Under the pieces are notes generated by a model. That model had not been told where the DNA came from and ran no database searches. It saw only the letters and a list, made by a program, of their open reading frames with translations. A DNA stretch of 64,000 nucleotides, taken from an uncultured Cohaesibacter sp. Lineage in GTDB: Bacteria > Pseudomonadota > Alphaproteobacteria > Rhizobiales > Cohaesibacteraceae. The translations under genes and the position numbers were made by a program. The stretch lies in the NCBI RefSeq assembly GCF_963667045.1, contig NZ_OY762934.1, positions 806,001 to 870,000 of the forward strand, given 5' to 3'. Below are positions 26,710 to 35,074 of the stretch, in pieces (position 1 is the stretch's first letter; every line of letters starts with the position of its first letter).

Positions 26710-27366
26710 ATGAAAGCAATTGTATTCGATTTAGACGGGACGCTGGTCGACAGTGTGCCTGACCTGCACATCACCGCCAACAAGCTGCTTGCCGCACATG
26801 GTTGCGAGCCTCTGGAACAGGCGCAGGTCCGTTCGTTCGTGGGCAATGGCATCCCGGTTCTTGTCGACAAGATCTGCAAGGCCGCAAGCCTTTCGATCAA
26901 TGAGTCCAATCGCAGCGCCATCAACGGGGAATATCTCGCTCTCTATGATCTGGTGCTTGAAGACAAGAATACCCAACCCTTCCCGGGTGTGAGGGAGTGC
27001 CTCGAGGCCTTTGTCGACATGGGGATCACCCTTGGCCTTTGCACCAACAAGCCTGAAGCACCGACCCGCATCATTCTCGAGGATCTCAACTTCACGCCCT
27101 TCTTCAGCAAGGTGATCGGCGGGGACACGCTCTCTCAGCGCAAACCGGCGCCGGAACCCCTATGGGCCTGTTACGAGGGGTTTGACCTTGCAGATTGCCT
27201 GTTTGTCGGGGACAGCGAAGTGGACGCGGCCACGGCTCATGCCGCTGGCGTGACATGCGCGCTCTATGAGGAAGGCTATCGGCAGACACCGCTTGCCGAG
27301 TTGCCGCACGCCTTCAGCTTTACCGACTATGCAGCGCTTCTGGACTATGTGAAGCAATCACACTGA
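26710..27366 (+). CDS. gph: phosphoglycolate phosphatase (HAD family)
   Basis: This 218-residue HAD phosphatase has motif I in FDLDGTLVDSVPDLH, motif II in CTNKPE, motif III Lys in SQRKPAPEP and motif IV in FVGDSEVDAATA. It hydrolyses 2-phosphoglycolate, formed by DNA repair or oxygenation, to glycolate. The predicted start MKAIVFDLDG at 26710 is set by motif I near the N-terminus; the preceding open frame is not family-like. A short direct repeat (CCAGAATGAAAGCA twice) overlaps the start. Confidence 0.9.
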   Translation: MKAIVFDLDGTLVDSVPDLHITANKLLAAHGCEPLEQAQVRSFVGNGIPVLVDKICKAASLSINESNRSAINGEYLALYDLVLEDKNTQPFPGVRECLEAFVDMGITLGLCTNKPEAPTRIILEDLNFTPFFSKVIGGDTLSQRKPAPEPLWACYEGFDLADCLFVGDSEVDAATAHAAGVTCALYEEGYRQTPLAELPHAFSFTDYAALLDYVKQSH

Positions 27367-27437
27367 GGTTGGCTCAACCAGCCGCCGGAGAGAAACAATT
27401 GCCCGCTGGCCGCGAGACCACCGGGCAAAAGTCATTA

Positions 27438-29033
27438 TCATTCAGCAGCTTCCAGCGCACGCTTGATACGCCGCGCCAGTGCCTTGCGGGACTTTTCGTC
27501 GGCCAGTTTGTCGAACGCCTCCTTGAGGTCGATCTGCAATTCGGCGAACTCGTTGTGGGCGTCCCAGCCACAGACATCGCTCTGCTGGACACGATGCGTG
27601 ATGTTCGGCGCGTATTCTGCCAAGCCCTCGACCGACAGGTTCACTTCGTCGTCAATGGCTGGAATCGTGATCATTTTTTCCGGCAGCCCCTTCTCGACCA
27701 GCGCCGCCTTCAAGGCTTCCGAGGCTTCCTGCTCACCATGGCAGAGGAACAGGCCGTGGCGGATTGGCTGGCGTTCGAGGATCCACTCGATCAGTTCATC
27801 GCCGTCGGCGTGACCGGAATAGGTTTCGAGCTGGCGTACCTTGCCACGGATCCTGATTTCCTCGCCCTGAATACGCACCTTCTCGGCGCCGTTGGCGAGC
27901 AGCCGACCAAGAGACCCTTCAGCCTGATAGCCGACCAGCAGCAGGGTCGTGTTGGTCCGCCACATGTGGTTCTTGATGTGGTGGCGAATGCGGCCGGCAT
28001 CGCACATGCCGCTGCCAGCCATGATGATGGCGCCGGACTTGATGCGGTTAAGGCCCTTGCTCTCTTCCACCGACTGAGTGAAGCGGATGCGCGAGGTATC
28101 GAGTTTATTGACGAAATCACCGACATCCTGCAGTTCCCCGGCGTGCTTGATGAACACTTCGGTCGCCTTGATCGCCAGAGGACTATCGAGGAAAATCGGC
28201 ACGTCCTGCAATTGGCCTGTGTGCTGCAGGATCAGGATATCGGCCAGCAGTTCCTGCGTCCGTTCCACGGCAAAGGACGGGATGAGCAACAGACCGTTGT
28301 CCTTGAGGCCGAGCTGGATTTCTTCCAACAGGGTCTGCCGTTTCTGTTCCGGTGTCACCGTCGGGCGATTGCGCCCGCCATAGGTGCTCTCGGAGATGAC
28401 ATAGTCATAGTCTGATGAGGCCGCCGGGTCCGGATAGAAGAGCTTGTGGTCGGGGCCAAGGTCACCGGAGAACAACACCCGCAGGCTCTTTTCGTTTGGA
28501 TCATCGGAAGGGATTTCGAGGGCAATGGAGGCGGAGCCCAGTATATGACCAGCATTCCAGTATTTGGCGCGGATACCTTCGATATCGACCCATTCCTCCG
28601 AAGGGACCGATCTGAAATAGGTCTGGCACTCAGATGCATCCTGCTGGGTGTAGATCGGCTCTATCTCGGGCTTGCCACGGCGGGTATTGCGCCTGTTGAG
28701 GTTCATCACATCCATTTCCTGGATGTGGCCACTGTCAGGCAACATGGCGGCGAGCAGATCGACGGTCGGCTCAGTCATGTAGGTCGGCCCCGTGAAACCC
28801 TGTTTGTAGAGTTTGGGCAACAGGCCGGAATGGTCGATATGGGCATGGGTCAACAGCACGAAATCAATCTCTGCCGGATCGAAAGGGAAGCCGTCATAAT
28901 TGAGCGACCGGACCGCCTTGGTGCCTTGGAACATGCCACAATCGACGAGGAATTTGTGTCCCGCCGTCTGAACCAGATAGCATGAACCGGTTACGATGCC
29001 TGCGGCGCCACAGAATTTGAGCTTTACGTCCAT
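27438..29033 (-). CDS. metallo-beta-lactamase/beta-CASP ribonuclease
   Basis: This 531-residue protein has the metallo-beta-lactamase motif LLTHAHIDHSGLLP (H-x-H-x-D-H), FSGDLGPDHKLF as the second metal block, the beta-CASP segment with FAVERTQELL, GSGMCDAGRIRHHIKNHM and VGYQAEGSLGR, and the late YSGHADGDEL. It belongs to the YSH1/CPSF73-like exonuclease group (COG1236), probably acting on RNA. It is not a typical RNase J, which has a different C-terminal domain. The ATG at 29033 has GAAGGAAGAAGCAAGA upstream. Confidence 0.88.
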   Translation of the reverse strand: MDVKLKFCGAAGIVTGSCYLVQTAGHKFLVDCGMFQGTKAVRSLNYDGFPFDPAEIDFVLLTHAHIDHSGLLPKLYKQGFTGPTYMTEPTVDLLAAMLPDSGHIQEMDVMNLNRRNTRRGKPEIEPIYTQQDASECQTYFRSVPSEEWVDIEGIRAKYWNAGHILGSASIALEIPSDDPNEKSLRVLFSGDLGPDHKLFYPDPAASSDYDYVISESTYGGRNRPTVTPEQKRQTLLEEIQLGLKDNGLLLIPSFAVERTQELLADILILQHTGQLQDVPIFLDSPLAIKATEVFIKHAGELQDVGDFVNKLDTSRIRFTQSVEESKGLNRIKSGAIIMAGSGMCDAGRIRHHIKNHMWRTNTTLLLVGYQAEGSLGRLLANGAEKVRIQGEEIRIRGKVRQLETYSGHADGDELIEWILERQPIRHGLFLCHGEQEASEALKAALVEKGLPEKMITIPAIDDEVNLSVEGLAEYAPNITHRVQQSDVCGWDAHNEFAELQIDLKEAFDKLADEKSRKALARRIKRALEAAE

Positions 29034-29258
29034 TCTTGCTTCTTCCTTTCTCCTCAGACTGCTGGCCCAGATCGTTGTTGCCCGCTCTTTGGCCAGTTCC
29101 CTCCCATCCTTTCACGGTGAGGAAGGAATGCAACATCTCTTTGAAATAATTAAGTCATAAATGGTTAAATTGGTGGCAATAAGTTCTATCTATAGTTTCA
29201 GGGGAAATCGATAGATCTGCATGTCCCATGCACCCAACAACAGAAGTGATTCCGAACA

Positions 29259-30014
29259 ATGATTTCAAATTCGCCCAAACCCGATCATCCAATGGACAAT
29301 GATTTGCTTGCCTACGAAGACGTTGATTTCCTCAGGCGAGAGGAATTGCGCGGTGCAAGGCTGGAGCTTGAATTCACCAAGGCTGATCTGGGCATGCGGG
29401 ATCATGGCATTCTGTCAACGGTCGTGGTGTTCGGCAGTGCGCGCTTCAAGGAGGACCATCCCTTCTACCAGCAGGCTCGCGAACTGGGACGGATCGTCTC
29501 TGAACGCGGCGGCGCCCTCAATCCGACTAATGGCACCCATCGCAACGTGATCTGCACCGGCGGTGGCCCCGGTATCATGGAAGCGACCAACCGGGGTGCA
29601 TTCGACGCTGGCGCCAAGAATATCGGGCTCAACATCGTGCTGCCGCATGAGCAGCACATCAACCCCTATGTCACGCCGGGGCTGAGCTTCCAATTCCAGT
29701 ATTTTGCCTTGCGCAAGATGCATTTCGCCATGCGGGCCAACGCCCTCGTCGCCTTCCCCGGCGGCTTTGGCACTCTGGATGAGTTGTTCGACATCCTGAC
29801 CCTCAAACAGACCGGCAAGGTTTCGAGCATGCCGATTATCCTGCATGGCAAGGACTTCTGGGAGAATCTCATCAATTTCGACACGCTCATCAAGCACGGC
29901 ACAATTTCGCCGACCGATGTGGAGCATTTCATCATTGTTGATGCCCCGGAAGAGGCCTGGCAGGTGATGGTGGACTATGGTGTTGACACCGTGGATCAGA
30001 ACAAGGTTGTCTGA
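29259..30014 (+). CDS. LOG-family nucleoside monophosphate phosphoribohydrolase
   Basis: This 251-residue protein has the LOG signatures VVVFGSARF, TGGGPGIMEATNRGAFDAG and FPGGFGTLDELFD. These define enzymes that cleave the N-glycosidic bond of nucleoside 5'-monophosphates; plant and some bacterial members activate cytokinins. It is longer than the 190-residue minimal LOG and has an N-terminal extension (EDVDFLRREELRGARLELEF) found in the larger bacterial group. The substrate here is unknown. A second ATG at 29292 is possible. Confidence 0.85.
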   Translation: MISNSPKPDHPMDNDLLAYEDVDFLRREELRGARLELEFTKADLGMRDHGILSTVVVFGSARFKEDHPFYQQARELGRIVSERGGALNPTNGTHRNVICTGGGPGIMEATNRGAFDAGAKNIGLNIVLPHEQHINPYVTPGLSFQFQYFALRKMHFAMRANALVAFPGGFGTLDELFDILTLKQTGKVSSMPIILHGKDFWENLINFDTLIKHGTISPTDVEHFIIVDAPEEAWQVMVDYGVDTVDQNKVV

Positions 30015-30030
30015 CACACGAAGATAACGT

Positions 30031-30063
30031 CCATCCCCGCTCATACGGGGGGATGGATATTTG
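30031..30063 (+). terminator. terminator of the LOG-family gene
   Basis: CCATCCCC (30031-30038) pairs with GGGGATGG (30049-30056) around a 10-base loop, followed by ATATTTGTT. It is 17 bases after the stop codon. Confidence 0.65.
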
Positions 30064-30075
30064 TTGGAACTTGGC

Positions 30076-30501
30076 TCAAGCAGGCCACACAATGCCATTT
30101 TCAGCGCTCGCAACGGCGTCCAGCGTATCCGCCGCCCCAACGTCAGCCTTTGCCTTGAGCCGGATCGCTTCAAGGCGTGCTGCTGTCTGTCGCCATTGGT
30201 CAGCCATGGAAAGCCATAGCGCCGCCAATGCGTCCGCATCGTTGGCGGTAATTCCAACTTCCGCCGCCAAAAGCGGATAGTCGGCAAGGTCCGGATTGGT
30301 TGCCGCCTGCCAAGCCTTGGCTTCTGCTTCCTTGGCAAGATAGATCATCTCTTGCCCGACCATGTCTGTCAGCAGCGCCGCCCGTTCCGCTGCAATTTTG
30401 GTGTTGATTGCCTCAAGCGCAATGCTCTTTGCTTTCTCAAGAGCAAGAGCTTGTTTCGCCTCTGAAGTGATCAATTGGCCAAGATCAATGATAATGGTCA
30501 T
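30076..30501 (-). CDS. helical phage-tail-associated protein (unknown)
   Basis: This 141-residue, mostly helical, alanine-rich protein starts MTIIIDLGQLITSEAKQALAL and ends NGIVWPA. Segments KAKSIALEAINTKIAAERAAL and LADYPLLAAEVGI resemble small proteins encoded after tail-fibre genes in alphaproteobacterial phages, possibly assembly chaperones; I cannot name the family. It overlaps the preceding gene by four bases (ATGA) and is last of a three-gene cassette. Confidence 0.6.
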   Translation of the reverse strand: MTIIIDLGQLITSEAKQALALEKAKSIALEAINTKIAAERAALLTDMVGQEMIYLAKEAEAKAWQAATNPDLADYPLLAAEVGITANDADALAALWLSMADQWRQTAARLEAIRLKAKADVGAADTLDAVASAENGIVWPA

Positions 30502-30833
30502 TCTTCTATCCCTTCCTCTTCATAGGTCGGCAAAGTGATTTTCCCGTCTTTGGTGACCTCAATCATAGCAGGATAGAGCACCGCCCTTGCCGCGTCCGTC
30601 GAAGGGTCGGCAATGAAGCCATGAGGCAGGATGAGAGACAGACAAAGAGCCCCGTCTTCATCGCGCTCGATATCAGAGGCCAGCCATTCGCAATCCACCG
30701 CATCACGCGGCAAGGTGGCCCCGGCCGGAATGCCGGACAGGTCCAGTGCTTCGCCGTTGATAGTCAACACATCGCCAGCAAGTGACAGGGAAAGCGCATC
30801 GTCGCGCCGTTGTGGAATCAGGGTGAGTTTCAT
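30498..30833 (-). CDS. small protein of tail-fibre-like cassette (unknown)
   Basis: This is a 111-residue acidic protein (MKLTLIPQRRDDALSLSLAG, VDCEWLASDIERDEDGAL, LILPHGFIADPSTDAARAVL). Such short proteins recur with DUF2793 tail genes in phages and in gene transfer agents of alphaproteobacteria. The ATG at 30833 has AAGGAGATATTTC directly upstream, 11 bases after the DUF2793 stop. Function is unknown, probably structural or in assembly. Confidence 0.6.
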   Translation of the reverse strand: MKLTLIPQRRDDALSLSLAGDVLTINGEALDLSGIPAGATLPRDAVDCEWLASDIERDEDGALCLSLILPHGFIADPSTDAARAVLYPAMIEVTKDGKITLPTYEEEGIEE

Positions 30834-30844
30834 GAAATATCTCC

Positions 30845-32059
30845 TTAGAACCAGCGGCCAAACCAAAGCTTGTCACTGTCAATTTTGGTGATGGTGCCAG
30901 TGAAGGCCGCCGCCGCTGTTGTGATTGCGGCGTTGCCATTGGTGCAAATCTGGGTTCCATCAGCAAAGCGCACATATTCGCCGTTGGCGTTGCTGCCCCG
31001 TTCAATGATGGCCCCTGTCGGAACGCCTGACGATTGCGCCACGGTTCCGAGGATATTTCTTTGGCCGTAGATGAGCTGCCAACTTTCCCAACCTGCCCCA
31101 CGATACCAGCGCTCAAACACCTTGGCATCATTGGCAACCGTTGACCAAACGATTTGCCGGACGCGGGATGCGCTGTATTTTTCCATCATCAGCATTCCGA
31201 ATTTTGCACCCGCCGTTCCAGCAAGGCCAGTGGGCAAGCTGGCGTTGTTTGCTGTCGATCCACCCAACACCCCCCAAAGGCCGCAAGGGGTGTCCGGGTC
31301 GTCTACGTCAGCGAGCTGGGGCACACTTCCAACTTCCCCAATTCCGAACGCCCCGACGGTCAAAAGCCTTCCGCTTGTCGTGTCACTGGTCGATGATTGC
31401 ACCGCCGTGCCTGTCAAAAGCCCAGTTGCCCGAGCAATCTTGAGCGCGGTTGTCCAACTGGAACCATCAGCGCTGACCTTGAATGAAAAGTCATCTTCAC
31501 CGGCACACCCCATTTCAGCGCGGCCTGACCAGTTGGTTTGAAACAACAGGCTATTGGTGTCAGCAACCGCCGCCTTGTTGACCTTGATCTGATGGCCGTT
31601 GCCCGCATTGTTGAAAAGGCTGGCAGCAGAGGCAAGGGCTAGGCGGTTTGTCGTGTCTGCCGTGGCATTGATCCCGATCTTGTCAAATGTGCCATCCGCC
31701 AAAGACGCGCTAAAGCTTGTAGAAACGAAATCTGACCAGACCGCCCCGTCATGGCAAAGCAGCCTGCTTTCATCGGTGACCCACGCCAACCATCCAGCCA
31801 GCGGTTGAAACCGCATCCAGGCCCCGTCGAGATAGGCGGCAATGCTGCCCTCCCATCCGCTCCAGGCTCCACTTGCTCCACCGGCCACGATGTAGCGCGC
31901 CCCCTCTTCCGGTTCAGCCGGCGGCGCTGACAAATCCCGGTCAGCAACGGACAGCTGCACCAGCGCGTCCAGCATCCGCAGGGCTTCGTTATGGGTGATA
32001 TGCTTCTGGTTCTGATTGCCCACGATGTAGGGCAATGCGAGGTTAGTTGTCTGTTCCAT
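30845..32059 (-). CDS. DUF2793-containing tail-fibre-like protein
   Basis: This 404-residue protein opens with the DUF2793 pattern MEQTTNLALPYIVGNQNQKH, then HNEALRMLDALVQLSVADRD and GARYIVAGGASGAWSGWEG. The middle and end are beta-rich, with repeated threonine/alanine/glycine stretches. The tail includes QLIYGQRNILGTVAQSSGVP and GAIIERGSNANGEYVRFADG, typical of receptor-binding fibre ends. It is first of three co-directional genes; no integrase, capsid or portal gene is near. TTGGAGAC precedes the ATG at 32059. Confidence 0.8.
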   Translation of the reverse strand: MEQTTNLALPYIVGNQNQKHITHNEALRMLDALVQLSVADRDLSAPPAEPEEGARYIVAGGASGAWSGWEGSIAAYLDGAWMRFQPLAGWLAWVTDESRLLCHDGAVWSDFVSTSFSASLADGTFDKIGINATADTTNRLALASAASLFNNAGNGHQIKVNKAAVADTNSLLFQTNWSGRAEMGCAGEDDFSFKVSADGSSWTTALKIARATGLLTGTAVQSSTSDTTSGRLLTVGAFGIGEVGSVPQLADVDDPDTPCGLWGVLGGSTANNASLPTGLAGTAGAKFGMLMMEKYSASRVRQIVWSTVANDAKVFERWYRGAGWESWQLIYGQRNILGTVAQSSGVPTGAIIERGSNANGEYVRFADGTQICTNGNAAITTAAAAFTGTITKIDSDKLWFGRWF

Positions 32060-32357
32060 GTCTCCAATCAATCCAACTTATTGTTGCGCTCGGAGAGTCT
32101 TATCATTTGCCCGGAACAGGCGGATTAGTATCCTGCCAGTACCCAGACTGTGCCCTGCCTGCCCCAAGGCGACCCTAAGGGCAGAGGCACGCGACGACAC
32201 AATAAACCTCGTTAAAACAGAAGCTTGAGCGGGAATGAGGGCTCCATCAAAAAAGGGAAGCGCGCACCCAAGCACACTTCCCGCACAAAACCCGCTCGAC
32301 TTGTTCCCCTTGCCCCCTTGACCTTCTGAGGCGACAACGGGCCATTGGCTCAAATCA
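32060..32357. other. intergenic region between hemH and the tail-fibre cassette
   Basis: This 298-base gap contains the hemH terminator (32249-32282) and presumably the promoter of the tail cassette. An open frame of 91 codons (32078-32353, minus) has no recognisable features and spans the terminator, so I do not call it. Confidence 0.5.
32249..32282 (-). terminator. intrinsic terminator downstream of hemH
   Basis: Read on the minus strand, GGGAAG (32282-32277) pairs with CTTCCC (32260-32255) and is followed by six T residues. It lies 75 bases after the hemH stop. Confidence 0.7.
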
Positions 32358-33392
32358 TTACACCCAGCCCTGCAGCTCGTTGATGGTCAACAGCGTGAGC
32401 ATTTCCATGCCCTCTTCGCTGTCGTTGAGACAGGGCAAATGGGCAAACTGCTCGCCGCCATGCTCCATGAAGATATGCCGGTTTTCGCCATCGATTTCCT
32501 CAAGGGTCTCAAGGCAATCGGCGGAAAAGCCGGGATTGAAAACGGCTATCCGCCTAGTGCCGGATTGAGCGAGCCCCTCAACGGTCTTGTCGGTATAGGG
32601 CTGGAGCCATTCTTCAGGGCCAAAGCGCGACTGGAAGGTGGTGCGCATGTAATCAGCCGACCACCCCATGGCCTCACGCACCAGACGAGAGGTCTTCATG
32701 CAGTGGCAATGATAGGGATCGCCATTTTCGAAATAGCGCTTGGGAATGCCATGGTAGGAGGCAAGAATGACCTCCGGTTCGAAGTCGAGCTTTGCCAAGC
32801 TGCTTTTCAACGAGGCTGCCAGAGCATCGATATAGGCGGGATTGTCGTGATAGGGCGGCAGGGTGCGCAAGGCCGGTTGCCAACGCATGGTCTTGAGGAT
32901 GTCGAACACCGCGTCGTTGACGGTGGCCGTGGTTGCGGCGGCATATTGCGGATAGAGCGGCAACACGAGCAGCCGCTCGCACCCCTTCTCCGCCAGCGCC
33001 TTGATCTTCGACTTGATCGAGGGATTGCCATAGCGCATCGCATAATCCACCTCGACCGGACGGCCCAGCTCCATGGCAGCAAAGCGCTCGGCCAGCTTTT
33101 CTGCCTGACTGCGGGTAATGGTCAGAAGCGGGCCTTCATTGCGCTCCTTGTTCCATATCGCATCGTAGGCCTTGCCCGATTTCTGCGGGCGGGTTTGCAG
33201 GATGATGCCATTCAGGATCGGCCACCACTTCCACTTGGGCTCTTCAATGACCCGCTGATCGGACAGGAATTCCTTGAGATATCGACGCATTGACTTGTAG
33301 TCCGTGCCGTCGGGTGTCCCGAGGTTCACAAGCAGGATGCCTATCTTGCCAAACGCAACGGTCGGGTGATTGTCGGGCCAGTGTGTCTGCAT
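32358..33392 (-). CDS. hemH: HemH, ferrochelatase
   Basis: HemH inserts Fe2+ into protoporphyrin IX, the last step of haem synthesis. The 344-residue protein has VAFGKIGILLVNLGTPDGTD at the N-terminus, the catalytic histidine in LASYHGIPKRYFENGDPYHC and the conserved acidic helix NPGFSADCLETLEEI. The tail residues ELQGWV are close to the membrane-associated end of alphaproteobacterial HemH. It is a single gene with a terminator behind it. The start at 33392 follows the SD-like AAGGACC. Confidence 0.96.
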   Translation of the reverse strand: MQTHWPDNHPTVAFGKIGILLVNLGTPDGTDYKSMRRYLKEFLSDQRVIEEPKWKWWPILNGIILQTRPQKSGKAYDAIWNKERNEGPLLTITRSQAEKLAERFAAMELGRPVEVDYAMRYGNPSIKSKIKALAEKGCERLLVLPLYPQYAAATTATVNDAVFDILKTMRWQPALRTLPPYHDNPAYIDALAASLKSSLAKLDFEPEVILASYHGIPKRYFENGDPYHCHCMKTSRLVREAMGWSADYMRTTFQSRFGPEEWLQPYTDKTVEGLAQSGTRRIAVFNPGFSADCLETLEEIDGENRHIFMEHGGEQFAHLPCLNDSEEGMEMLTLLTINELQGWV

Positions 33393-33615
33393 GATATGGT
33401 CCTTGTCTCGATCGGTCAGGTTTACTCAACGGGGTCCATGCAAGCGGTCGAACTGCAAAAGACCACAGGAAGGTGCTTCTGCCCACTCTAAAAACCTATA
33501 CTTAGCAATGCCAATAAGCGGCTGCATCAAATCCATTCCAAAATACATGAATTTCTCGCAATACTGCAATCGGTCAATTGATGTGATAGCCGATGGCGGG
33601 ACCAAAACAAAAGGA

Positions 33616-34173
33616 TCAGAGGAGAGCAGGTGCAGAAGGAAGAGATTGGGATGCGGTGCAAAGATTGCGGATCGTTGAAACAGGGGCCTGCAGGATGCCG
33701 GATGGGACAAAGTTTCCCGCGCCCATTTCGAAGCATTCCTCAGCCACTTGCCTGAAACCAAGCTTGTCATAGAAGGCTCGGGCTTTCCTGCTTGCCACAA
33801 GCACACTGACCTCGACGATCAGATCATCATGATGGCCCATGAGGGCATGTGACAGCAGTGCCTGCCCGATGCCCATACGCTGCTTCTGCCGCGCGACATA
33901 CAGACCCCAGACATAGACAAAGCCCTGCCGCTGGGCGTGGACGATCGATCCGACGATGCGGGAGCCCTGCTCGGCGAGACAGGCGGTTTCATCGCGGCCC
34001 GGCACCAGGGTCTTGATGCCATTGCCCAGCAGGCTGGCGATCAAACCATCCGTTGCCGCTCTGCCGACTTCGGAAACATAGGTATCAAGCCAGCTCTGCT
34101 TGAGAAAGGCGCAGAGTTCCTCCGCCTTTTCCATCACATATGGCCTGATCTCCGGTGTCATGATAGTCGCCAT
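33616..34173 (-). CDS. GNAT-family N-acetyltransferase
   Basis: This 185-residue acetyltransferase has the acetyl-CoA loop [20 protein letters not shown] (Q/R-x-x-G-x-G/A) and the late [20 protein letters not shown] typical of GNAT enzymes. The N-terminal part ([26 protein letters not shown]) resembles small-molecule acetyltransferases. The substrate is unknown. The start overlaps the rlmE stop by 16 bases; an ATG at 34161 is an alternative. Confidence 0.85.
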   Translation of the reverse strand: MATIMTPEIRPYVMEKAEELCAFLKQSWLDTYVSEVGRAATDGLIASLLGNGIKTLVPGRDETACLAEQGSRIVGSIVHAQRQGFVYVWGLYVARQKQRMGIGQALLSHALMGHHDDLIVEVSVLVASRKARAFYDKLGFRQVAEECFEMGAGNFVPSGILQAPVSTIRNLCTASQSLPSAPALL

Positions 34174-34904
34174 TCTCCCGTATCCTCGTCGGGGCGTCCG
34201 CGGAAGCCTTTGGCAAAGACATACATCTCCGGGCTTTCCTTGCGGCTTGCCGGTGGCTTGATATGATAAACAGTCTGATAGTCGCGCTTCAGCTCGGCCA
34301 GCATTTCATGCTCCGTGCCCCCCCTGAAGACCTTGGACAGGAAGACGCCACCGGGACGAAGGCTTTCCTTGGCGAAAAGGGCTGCAACCTCGAACAGATG
34401 CACGGTCCGCAAATGGTCGGTCTGCTGATGCCCGGTAGTCGGTGCCGCCATGTCCGAGAGAACAATATCGGGCCGGTGACCGCCAAGCGCATCCATCAGC
34501 ATTTTCGGCGCATCATCGTCAAGGAAGTCCTTGAGCAACACGGTCACGCCGGGCAAGGGATCCATGCCAAGATAGTCGATGCCGACCACCAGTGGGTTGT
34601 CACTGTTGGACTGCACCCGACGGGCGGCAATGTCGCACCATCCGCCCGGCGCACAGCCAAGGTCGACGACACGCATGCCCGGTTTCAGAAACTGGAAGCG
34701 GTCATCCATCTCGATCAGCTTGAAGGTCGAGCGCGAGCGGAAACCTTCCTGCTTGGCGCGCTGGACATAGGGGTCATTGAGCTGCCGCTGCAGCCAGCGC
34801 GTCGAGGAGCTTTTGCGCCCCCGCGCTGTCTTGACCCTGACCTTCTCAACGCGAAGACCGCGGCTGTTGCGCCCTTCACCACCGGCTGCGGGTTTTTTCG
34901 CCAT
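34158..34904 (-). CDS. rlmE: RlmE (FtsJ/RrmJ), 23S rRNA 2'-O-methyltransferase
   Basis: This 248-residue methyltransferase modifies U2552 of 23S rRNA. It has the SAM-binding [19 protein letters not shown] and the catalytic K-D-K-E tetrad spread over [38 protein letters not shown] and [14 protein letters not shown]. The ATG at 34904 ([12 protein letters not shown]) has AAAGGTGGAGC upstream, giving a basic N-terminal tail of about 40 residues. It follows the Ppx/GppA gene, an arrangement common in alphaproteobacteria. Confidence 0.95.
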   Translation of the reverse strand: MAKKPAAGGEGRNSRGLRVEKVRVKTARGRKSSSTRWLQRQLNDPYVQRAKQEGFRSRSTFKLIEMDDRFQFLKPGMRVVDLGCAPGGWCDIAARRVQSNSDNPLVVGIDYLGMDPLPGVTVLLKDFLDDDAPKMLMDALGGHRPDIVLSDMAAPTTGHQQTDHLRTVHLFEVAALFAKESLRPGGVFLSKVFRGGTEHEMLAELKRDYQTVYHIKPPASRKESPEMYVFAKGFRGRPDEDTGEWRLS

Positions 34905-35074
34905 CTGTCGAGCTCCACCTTTGTTATCCGACGGGCCGTCTGCGCCAATCCGGCAGCAGACAGAACCCTTCGATCTGTCCTGTTGATATTTACGCACCGA
35001 TATAGGGGCAGAAAGCCGATCTGCAAAGCCCCGGCCAGCAACTTCACTGGCCAGAAACACCCAATTTCGACGTA

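Noticed and set aside
32078-32353. A 91-codon frame between hemH and the tail-fibre cassette.
   Set aside because: It spans the hemH terminator, has no recognisable motif and lacks a ribosome-binding site.
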